From positions 1-24,473 of the IMG/VR virus record IMGVR_UViG_3300017726_000079: 24,473 nt of DNA; one strand, 5' to 3'. The notes below the pieces were generated by a model. It was not told the origin of the DNA. It made no database searches and saw only the letters and a program-made list of their open reading frames with translations. A program made the position numbers and the translations under genes. Numbering within the stretch: position 1 is the stretch's first letter; each line of letters begins with the position of its first letter. This DNA is from a virus. Below are positions 7,270 to 12,744 of this stretch, one piece after another.

Positions 7270-8425
7270 CTACTAGATAACCAGTATAACCATTATGATA
7301 GTTTCCAGTTCCATACCATGTTGAACTACCAGATTCTATGTCTACATAATCATTTGCACTCAACTTGAGCGCAAAGGCAAGACAGTAAGAAATATGACTT
7401 GCATCATTCGTAGCAATTGGAAATAAGTCTGATTGAAAAGTTCCGTTAATTCTTACTCTGTGTAATGAAGTGTCTGTTGGACTAGAAGTGATAGACCCCA
7501 ATACGTTAAATTGATATACTCCATTAACTGGAGCAGTAAATCTTCCATTTGAACTGTTATAATGACTACCAACATTTTGAATGACAGTATTCCATATAAT
7601 AATCTGAGCACTTGTCAAACTACCATTAGTTTTTTGAACTCTAAAATATGGCGTGCCTGCAGCGGTAACTCTACCAGCAGAGTCAATGTTCATACTCAAA
7701 CCGTCATTCGTATAAAATTCTATTGAATTGCTGTCACCAGAAAAACCAGACTGAATTCTCATTCTGTTTGAATAACTAGTAATGGTATTGTACATTGTAT
7801 TTCCATCAGCACTTTTACCAATCACCATAGTAGCAGTGTTATCAGATGAACGACCAAGTATATCAATACCACCAGCACCGCTATCTGCTTGTACTGCTAA
7901 AGGATTACCACCAGCAGCTGTTCCAATACCTACATTACCAGTTAATGCACTGGTGCCAGTAACAGCAAGGTTTCCAGCAATAGTTGGATTGTTTTCAATT
8001 TTTGCACCAGTAATGGCATCATCAGCAATCTTTGCAGTTGTTACAGCATTACTTGCAAGTTCTGTTGTATTAACAACTCCTGCAGCAATCTTTGCAGCAG
8101 TCACAGCATCGTTTGCCAACTGACTTGTATTAACAGAACCAGCACTAGGTACACCAATATCCAGTGTATCACCAAGTGCAATAATAAAGTCAATAACGTC
8201 ATTACTTGTCAATGCAGAGTCAAATATAATCTGTGAACCACTGACCGTGAATGAATCTTGTGGAGCTTGAATAACACCATTAAGTGAAACCAACAAGTGG
8301 TTAGCACTCTGAGGAGAGTATGCACCACTATCTAGTGTCAAGTTATAAGTAGCAGTAGCAGAAGTTGTTATTGCGTCTAACTTTGAATATGCACCAGCCT
8401 GTGGTTGTTTTCCGATAAATGGCAT
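7265..8425 (-). CDS. Tail fibre with C1q-like C-terminal domain (386 aa)
   Basis: The N-terminus MPFIGKQPQAGAYSK is shared with the 402-aa fibre. Residues 18-85 form one copy of the beta-sandwich module found seven times in this locus (ATYNLTLDSG, LLVSLNGVIQAPQDSFTVSG). Residues 100-145 are linker repeats (DAVTAAKIAAGVVN, NAVTTAKIADDAITGAKI), followed by a shaft with TGNVGIGT and DGLSMNIDSAGRVTAAG. Residues 259-386 (PYFRVQKTNG, RFTAPVNGVYQFNVLGSI, LHRVRINGTF, LKLSANDYVDIESG, GYTGYLVG) are a clear C1q-like jelly roll, the likely receptor-binding tip. The start has TAGGAAAC upstream, behind a CATAAATA motif. It appears to be a single-gene transcription unit followed by the 88-aa accessory gene. 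Confidence 0.87.
   Translation of the reverse strand: MPFIGKQPQAGAYSKLDAITTSATATYNLTLDSGAYSPQSANHLLVSLNGVIQAPQDSFTVSGSQIIFDSALTSNDVIDFIIALGDTLDIGVPSAGSVNTSQLANDAVTAAKIAAGVVNTTELASNAVTTAKIADDAITGAKIENNPTIAGNLAVTGTSALTGNVGIGTAAGGNPLAVQADSGAGGIDILGRSSDNTATMVIGKSADGNTMYNTITSYSNRMRIQSGFSGDSNSIEFYTNDGLSMNIDSAGRVTAAGTPYFRVQKTNGSLTSAQIIIWNTVIQNVGSHYNSSNGRFTAPVNGVYQFNVLGSITSSPTDTSLHRVRINGTFQSDLFPIATNDASHISYCLAFALKLSANDYVDIESGSSTWYGTGNYHNGYTGYLVG
8021..8048. repeat. 28-base perfect repeat, copy 1 (shared with 11133-11160)
   Basis: These 28 bases encode part of the AVTTAKIADDA linker in the 386-aa fibre and are identical to positions 11133-11160 in the 402-aa fibre. Positions 3997-4017 in the 515-aa fibre match 21 of them. 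The regions on either side diverge strongly. Confidence 0.85.
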
Positions 8426-8452
8426 ATTATTGTTTCCTAATCTTGTTCATAT

Positions 8453-8460
8453 TATTTATG
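8453..8460 (-). promoter_or_regulatory. Late-promoter-like CATAAATA over a stop codon
   Basis: The minus strand reads GACTCATAAATAATATG, a seven-of-eight match to TATAAATA. The TAA stop of the 234-aa fibre is at motif positions 3-5. It lies 28 bases ahead of ATG 8425. Confidence 0.55.
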
Positions 8461-9160
8461 AGTCAGTTGTATACGTTATGGTGAAATAGTGATTTACTAA
8501 TGAACCAGATGTTCCACTGTATACCCAAGCAATCCAACTATTACCAGAAAATATTCTTTCTTTTCTTGTAGTGTGAGAGTCGTGTCCTACTGTACCAAAA
8601 CCACCATCGCAATTTGGTACAAAAGGTAATCCGCCTAACTGCATACTAGTTCCATCATTTCTTGCCTGAAGTCTTAAAATGCAATGAACAAGACTGCCAA
8701 CCTTAACATATTTTGCCCCTTGAACTACTTCTTCTGGACTACCAGCAGGAAATCCAGTATCGTATGTTGGAGTCCAAGTGCCTTCTTCATAATCGTCAAG
8801 GGCGTTTGCAGCAGTATAACCTAATGCACCAAATGTAACTGAACCACTAGTTCCCACACACACATGGATACCAGCGTTATTTGCATTTTGAATATTTGCC
8901 CGATTTGTACCAGCTCCAGAACCAGAGTAGAAACCCATCATTCCACCTAAGTTACCAGAGTTAGTATCATTAATCTGCATACCATTTGTAACAGCAGAAC
9001 TAAAATTAACACCTAATGGAGTTCCACCAGCACCAAGACTTCTTCCACCTAAATTTATTGAGTTTGCAGTTGCATTACCAGATGCAGTTAGATCAGTACT
9101 TACTGTAATACTACCAGAACCACTAACAGTTGATAAGGTATCTGTTTTTAATGTACTCAT
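8456..9160 (-). CDS. Short tail fibre with 'DDYEEGTWTPTY' C-terminal domain (234 aa)
   Basis: The N-terminus MSTLKTDTLSTVSGSGSITV is a typical short fibre start. The middle region is beta-rich (GGMMGFYSGSGAGTNRANIQ). Residues 121-234 begin with LDDYEEGTWTPTY and continue with AKYVKVGSLVHCILRLQ, LGGLPFVP and FTITYTTDS. This is the same domain as residues 264-402 of the 402-aa fibre (LDDYEEGTFTPTF, HYVKIGTLVHIQGYIKL, SLPF, FTITYRNA). It is frequent at the C-terminus of marine phage fibres and is presumably a receptor-binding tip. Its ATG overlaps the TGA of the 116-aa gene by four bases (ATGA), so translation is coupled. Confidence 0.82.
   Translation of the reverse strand: MSTLKTDTLSTVSGSGSITVSTDLTASGNATANSINLGGRSLGAGGTPLGVNFSSAVTNGMQINDTNSGNLGGMMGFYSGSGAGTNRANIQNANNAGIHVCVGTSGSVTFGALGYTAANALDDYEEGTWTPTYDTGFPAGSPEEVVQGAKYVKVGSLVHCILRLQARNDGTSMQLGGLPFVPNCDGGFGTVGHDSHTTRKERIFSGNSWIAWVYSGTSGSLVNHYFTITYTTDS
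8778..8800. repeat. 23-base perfect repeat, copy 1 (shared with 10657-10679)
   Basis: These 23 bases encode LDDYEEGT in the 234-aa fibre and are identical at the base level to positions 10657-10679 in the 402-aa fibre, despite strong divergence around them. The domain's start is thus marked by a conserved DNA patch. Confidence 0.8.
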
Positions 9161-9507
9161 TCTGGTTTCTCCGGCCAGCTAAATCCATCATCTTCTGTGG
9201 ATTGATATGTTTTAGTTATGTCTTTAAGGGCAGTTCTATATGTTACCCACGCTGTCTTTTTTGAATCAGTTAGAGAACTATCTGCTGATTGTGTCCAATC
9301 ACATTCTGCGAGTTTTTGATTTCTCATTTTTCTAAGATGTTCTAATTGTTGAGCAGGAATAGTTGCGTGTAAATCTTTGAAGAACTTACACTCATCTTCT
9401 GTCAATGCAACGTATGTTAGTTCTTTACCGTCATGCACAGCAGACGGTTTGTATTCAACTCCGTCAAGGGTTGCAACTTTTGTTTCACTATTTACTGAAT
9501 ATGCCAT
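9157..9507 (-). CDS. Tail assembly chaperone-like protein (116 aa)
   Basis: The second half has LRKMRNQKLAECDWTQSADS (from residue 58), then SLTDSKKTAWVTYRTALKDI. This is the RN--L--CDWTQ--D--L----K--W--YR-ALKDIT signature of the phage tail assembly chaperone family (Pfam Phage_tail_APC), whose members are often coded next to fibre genes. The N-terminal part (VNSETKVATLDGVEYKP) is a small beta domain. Its ribosome binding site GGGGGA overlaps the last codons of the 240-aa fibre, four bases away, and its TGA overlaps the ATG of the 234-aa fibre. By position it may help fold or attach one of these two fibres. The family match is from memory of the motif. Confidence 0.82.
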   Translation of the reverse strand: MAYSVNSETKVATLDGVEYKPSAVHDGKELTYVALTEDECKFFKDLHATIPAQQLEHLRKMRNQKLAECDWTQSADSSLTDSKKTAWVTYRTALKDITKTYQSTEDDGFSWPEKPE

Positions 9508-9511
9508 TATA

Positions 9512-10234
9512 TTATCCCCCTAAACTTCCAGACGTTTTCATACCAAAAACTGTTAAATCAACTTCTGTCATATTACCGCCGCTAGGATAAACTTTAATTC
9601 CAGAAATATCTGAAAACCCAGCGTTATACTTAAAACCAAAAGTAGTAACACCGATATGTGTATTTTGATCATGTGTGTGAATATGTCCAAATCCATATGC
9701 GAGTGAGGGTATTAACGTCATATCTACAAAATTAGATGTGCCAGTTGAAGTATGAACAAGAATATAAGCAGCGTTATGGTTCAGGCCTGAACCATTATTG
9801 AAGTTGCCGTCAGACAAGTAACCACTGTTTCCACTATGATATGTTGAACCACTTATGTCTGTTCCAGTTCCAGTAACCCATCTAAGTTGCATATTTGCAT
9901 TACCAGTTGTCTGTGAACCACCTATCTTTCCAATAACCTTGTAGTATTGGTAAGGCCCATTGAGAATACTGTGAAACATCATTTGTGGTGCTGTATTAGC
10001 AGCAATACTCACATCAGTTAATTTATTCCAAGTACCAAGTGTCTGGTCTAACTTAGCATACTCTACAGCACCAGAACCAATCATTCCAGCAACAACAGTT
10101 CCACTGTCACCTGTTGTCACAACATTTCCAGTAACATCTGGAATAGTCAAAGTGCGATCAGTATTAGTGTTTGGAGCAGTAATAGTTACTGTTCCATTTC
10201 CACTTGCATTCGGTGTCAGTGCAATTTTACTCAT
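9512..10234 (-). CDS. Tail fibre with His-cluster C-terminal domain (240 aa)
   Basis: The N-terminus MSKIALTPNASGNGTVTITA, then NTDRTLTIPDVTGNVVTTGD, is the repeated beta start seen in many marine phage fibres. A short linker follows (GAVEYAKLDQTLG, from residue 55). The C-terminal domain (residues 75-235) has YQYYKVIGKIGG, MQLRWVTGTGTDISGSTYHS, YILVHTSTGTSNFVDMTLIP and SGIKVYPSGGNMTEVDLTVF. Residues 184-188 are HIHTH, an HxHxH cluster. In T4 gp37, HxH motifs coordinate iron along the trimer axis of the fibre tip, so a metal-bound trimer is possible here, though unproven. AATAAATA lies 20 bases upstream of its start. Confidence 0.8.
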   Translation of the reverse strand: MSKIALTPNASGNGTVTITAPNTNTDRTLTIPDVTGNVVTTGDSGTVVAGMIGSGAVEYAKLDQTLGTWNKLTDVSIAANTAPQMMFHSILNGPYQYYKVIGKIGGSQTTGNANMQLRWVTGTGTDISGSTYHSGNSGYLSDGNFNNGSGLNHNAAYILVHTSTGTSNFVDMTLIPSLAYGFGHIHTHDQNTHIGVTTFGFKYNAGFSDISGIKVYPSGGNMTEVDLTVFGMKTSGSLGG

Positions 10235-10253
10235 TAAATCTTTCCTATAATCT

Positions 10254-10261
10254 TATTTATT
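10254..10261 (-). promoter_or_regulatory. Late-promoter-like AATAAATA next to a stop codon
   Basis: The minus strand reads GCATAATAAATAAG, in which the TAA stop of the 402-aa fibre partly overlaps the AATAAATA motif. It lies 20 bases ahead of ATG 10234, with TAGGAAAG as ribosome binding site between. Confidence 0.5.
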
Positions 10262-11468
10262 ATGCGTTTCTATATGTTATTGTAAACATAAAATCACTTT
10301 GGTCTTGAACGTCACCTTGAGTTGCCTCATGGACTGCACCACTACCAGACAAACACCATAATCTTAAATGGTCGCCGTTCGGATTTATAATCAAATATTG
10401 CATGAAGTCACCATCCATAGGTGCTCCACTATTCATACTATTCATCCATACAGAACCAGCGGCGTATGAACTGCCAGAATTAATATTTGTAAACGGCAAC
10501 GATGCAATTCTAATTGCACCATTTGCAGTACCTCTTGTTGCAAGTTTAATATAACCTTGAATATGAACTAGTGTACCTATTTTTACATAGTGTCCAGTTG
10601 CACCACTAGTGGTGTGATTTCCGTTACTGTTAGTAAAACTAAATGTTGGAGTAAATGTGCCTTCTTCATAATCGTCAAGAAGATTAGATGCAGATGCATT
10701 AATACCATTTCCAATCGCAACACCATTGGGAACAGCCATTGAACCATTACTGAATATTCTAACTTTTTCAGAATTTGTTCCAGAGTTCATAGTGAAGAAT
10801 GAAAGTATCCCACTCTCAGCGCCCGAAGTACCATTTGTCATCGAACCATCAATAGATGCAATATTTACTGGTGTTCCATTACTTCCTTTGAATCGTACCA
10901 TTGCACCACCAGCGCCACTACCACCAGTGCTACTTGACTCAACCTCAAATAAACTATTTCCGTTTAGATTATGAAATTTATATCTTGCAGACGCCCCATT
11001 ATTTACTTGAACAATATTACTGCCTGGAAATGAAATAGATGTATCAGTGTCAGCGCTTCCAGCAACAGAAGGCGTTATAAGTTGTGTTGGAATTGTGAGT
11101 GTATCTGAAATCTTATCACTTGTAACGGCATTATCAGCAATCTTTGCAGTTGTTACAGCACTGTTATTAATCTTTGCAGTTCCGATAGATAAGTCTGGTG
11201 GAATGACAGAACTTTCAACTGTACCAGCAATGTGTAGGACATAAAAGTTTACACCAGTTGCCGGTGCAGCACTCATTGTTAAAGTTGTTCCACTAACAGT
11301 ATAAGCATCAGTAGGTTCTTGGCGAACATTACCTACATAGACAGCAATATCAGTTACAGTTGCAACTTGCTTTGATAACGTAAATACTGTGGTTGAACCG
11401 TTTCCTGTAAAATCATCTTTAACGATTGTAGCAAAACCAGCGGTTGGATTTTTTCCTATAAATGGCAT
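10260..11468 (-). CDS. Tail fibre with 'DDYEEGTFTPTF' C-terminal domain (402 aa)
   Basis: The N-terminus MPFIGKNPTAGFATIVKDDF matches the 386-aa fibre. Residues 17-82 are one beta-sandwich module (FTGNGSTTVFTLSKQ, VYVGNVRQEPTDAYTVSG). Residues 97-121 are linker repeats (SAVTTAKIADNAVTSDKI). The shaft (residues 125-255) has ARYKFHNLNGNSLFEVESSS, GGAMVRFKG and NSEKVRIFSNGSMAVPNGV. Residues 264-402 are the DDYEEGTFTPTF domain shared with the 234-aa fibre. It follows the 111-aa MAN-FKNA gene by 12 bases with AAGGGTGA as ribosome binding site, and ends the 206-111-402 unit. A role in host attachment is inferred from architecture. Confidence 0.86.
   Translation of the reverse strand: MPFIGKNPTAGFATIVKDDFTGNGSTTVFTLSKQVATVTDIAVYVGNVRQEPTDAYTVSGTTLTMSAAPATGVNFYVLHIAGTVESSVIPPDLSIGTAKINNSAVTTAKIADNAVTSDKISDTLTIPTQLITPSVAGSADTDTSISFPGSNIVQVNNGASARYKFHNLNGNSLFEVESSSTGGSGAGGAMVRFKGSNGTPVNIASIDGSMTNGTSGAESGILSFFTMNSGTNSEKVRIFSNGSMAVPNGVAIGNGINASASNLLDDYEEGTFTPTFSFTNSNGNHTTSGATGHYVKIGTLVHIQGYIKLATRGTANGAIRIASLPFTNINSGSSYAAGSVWMNSMNSGAPMDGDFMQYLIINPNGDHLRLWCLSGSGAVHEATQGDVQDQSDFMFTITYRNA
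10657..10679. repeat. 23-base perfect repeat, copy 2
   Basis: Identical to 8778-8800; encodes LDDYEEGT in the 402-aa fibre. A further ten identical bases lie just 5' of it on the plus strand in both copies (ATGTTGGAGT). Confidence 0.8.
11133..11160. repeat. 28-base perfect repeat, copy 2
   Basis: Identical to 8021-8048; encodes part of the AVTTAKIADNA linker in the 402-aa fibre. Positions 14371-14440 in the 591-aa fibre carry a partial relative of the same patch. Confidence 0.85.
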
Positions 11469-11480
11469 ATTATATCACCC

Positions 11481-11816
11481 TTATGACTTTTCCATGAGAC
11501 CCATTACTACATCAATAGCAGAACCAGTTCCCGCTTTGACTTTGAGGATGTCTCCCGCCTCTAAAATATATTTTTGTCCAGCAAGTGTTTCCAGTGTAGT
11601 ATTTGCTGGAATACTTACACTTTCTAAAAGTTGAAATGTAGCATTAGAAGCAGAACTATCTGTAAACTGAACCTGTACTGTTACAGCACTAGTTGTCTTG
11701 TTTGCAATTGCAAGTCCAAGAACAACAGTCTGTGTACTAGAAGGGCAAGTATACAAAGTTGCATATGAACTATTGGATACGTTTGCTGCTGCTGCATTTT
11801 TGAATGTGTTCGCCAT
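11481..11816 (-). CDS. Small beta-sandwich virion protein, MAN-FKNA paralogue (111 aa)
   Basis: This is a 111-residue protein, MANTFKNAAAANVSNSSYAT, then VVLGLAIANKTTSAVTVQVQ, then SVSIPANTTLETLAGQKYIL and LKVKAGTGSAIDVVMGLMEK. It is clearly paralogous to the 114-aa gene at 15342-15686: MAN-FKNA start, I-IAN--TSAV---V---DSSAS, IP----L----GQK--L, D--KV-A. Both copies directly follow a protein that ends in ALA(I/V)ALG. The pattern suggests a small all-beta structural or adaptor protein. TAGGAAAG is the ribosome binding site, 14 bases after the 206-aa gene. The fold and the adaptor role are inferred. Confidence 0.8.
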   Translation of the reverse strand: MANTFKNAAAANVSNSSYATLYTCPSSTQTVVLGLAIANKTTSAVTVQVQFTDSSASNATFQLLESVSIPANTTLETLAGQKYILEAGDILKVKAGTGSAIDVVMGLMEKS

Positions 11817-11830
11817 TTTTCTTTCCTATG

Positions 11831-12451
11831 TTATCCTAAAGCAATTGCCAATGCAGTTGCATCATCTTCTGCTTGGTCAAATACTCCTTGTTGAACCTTT
11901 GCAACTGTGATAGTATTATCTGCAACACTATTTAGTGTGTTAATATTATTAAGTTGATAAACTTGAATATTATTTGTTCCACTTGGGGGAGCGGCAGAAA
12001 ATGTTATTGTCTGTCCACTAACAGTAAATGCATATGAAGAACCCTCTCTCTGATAGACGTTATCTACGAATACCATGAAGTTTCTTGCATCGTTAGATAC
12101 TGGTGTTCTTGTAAGAGTAAATGCAGTAGTAGAACCATTACCATTAAATTCATCCACAAAGGATTCAGATTGAGAAACAGATGCCTGTAGTAGTTGTCTA
12201 CCCATATATGTGATAAAGACTCTACCACCATTATCTGGTGCTTCAGAGAAGTTAATAACTCCCTGTCCAGTAGAACTAGAAACGGTATACGAATGGTCTG
12301 GCTCTTGGATAACACCATCCAAAGAGACCAACAGTTGTGAAGATGTTGCCACTGGATGATCTAGATTGAATTGTGTAGTCGCACCATCACCAGCAAGTAC
12401 CTGTTTATCAAATACTCCGTAGGACGGTTCTGCTCCAATATAGTTACTCAT
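11831..12451 (-). CDS. Fibre or connector protein of two beta-sandwich repeats, ending ALAIALG (206 aa)
   Basis: The N-terminus MSNYIGAEPSYGVFDKQVLA shares MSNYIG with the 269-aa protein. Two modules are visible at residues 18-84 (LAGDGATTQFNL, LLVSLDGVIQEPDHSYTVSS) and 99-167 (FNGNGSTTAFTLTRTP, FMVFVDNVYQREGSSYAFTV). A short linker follows (NSVADNTITVAKVQQG), then the C-terminus DQAEDDATALAIALG. No tip domain is present, which suggests a connector or short fibre rather than a full receptor-binding protein. An AATAAATA motif and AAAGGTAG ribosome binding site precede ATG 12451. It heads the 206-111-402 unit. Confidence 0.8.
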   Translation of the reverse strand: MSNYIGAEPSYGVFDKQVLAGDGATTQFNLDHPVATSSQLLVSLDGVIQEPDHSYTVSSSTGQGVINFSEAPDNGGRVFITYMGRQLLQASVSQSESFVDEFNGNGSTTAFTLTRTPVSNDARNFMVFVDNVYQREGSSYAFTVSGQTITFSAAPPSGTNNIQVYQLNNINTLNSVADNTITVAKVQQGVFDQAEDDATALAIALG

Positions 12452-12479
12452 ATCATTCTACCTTTGTTTATCATACTCT

Positions 12480-12487
12480 TATTTATT
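12480..12487 (-). promoter_or_regulatory. Late-promoter-like AATAAATA over a stop codon
   Basis: The minus strand reads GCAGAATAAATAAGAG. The TAA stop of the 81-aa gene forms positions 3-5 of the motif. It lies 29 bases ahead of ATG 12451. Confidence 0.52.
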
Positions 12488-12728
12488 CTGCTGTATAATC
12501 TTTACCAGCAGTGATAGCAGCATTAACTGCTGTCATATTTTCAGTAGTCCAAAAATCCTTTGCTACCATCAATTCCAGATGTTCAACATTTCTGTCTACG
12601 CATTTCTGCTTATCTGCTGCATCGTCATCTGCCATAGTGTCGCCAGCGATGATAGCATTGATGAGGTCAACGCTGTGACCCATTGCGGTGTAGTTCTGTG
12701 CGATTTCTTCTTTTGTTAGTTCGTCCAT
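12483..12728 (-). CDS. Small acidic helical protein, unknown (81 aa)
   Basis: The protein reads MDELTKEEIAQNYTAMGHSV, then DLINAIIAGDTMADDDAADK, then QKCVDRNVEHLELMVAKDFW and TTENMTAVNAAITAGKDYTA. It is acidic and mainly helical by composition, with no signal peptide, membrane segment or known catalytic motif. ATG 12728 has AGGAGAATAAA directly upstream, 16 bases after the 591-aa S74 fibre, so it is the last gene of that unit. By position I infer an accessory or chaperone for that fibre, but I do not recognise the family. Confidence 0.75.
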   Translation of the reverse strand: MDELTKEEIAQNYTAMGHSVDLINAIIAGDTMADDDAADKQKCVDRNVEHLELMVAKDFWTTENMTAVNAAITAGKDYTAE

Positions 12729-12744
12729 TTTATTCTCCTATGTG

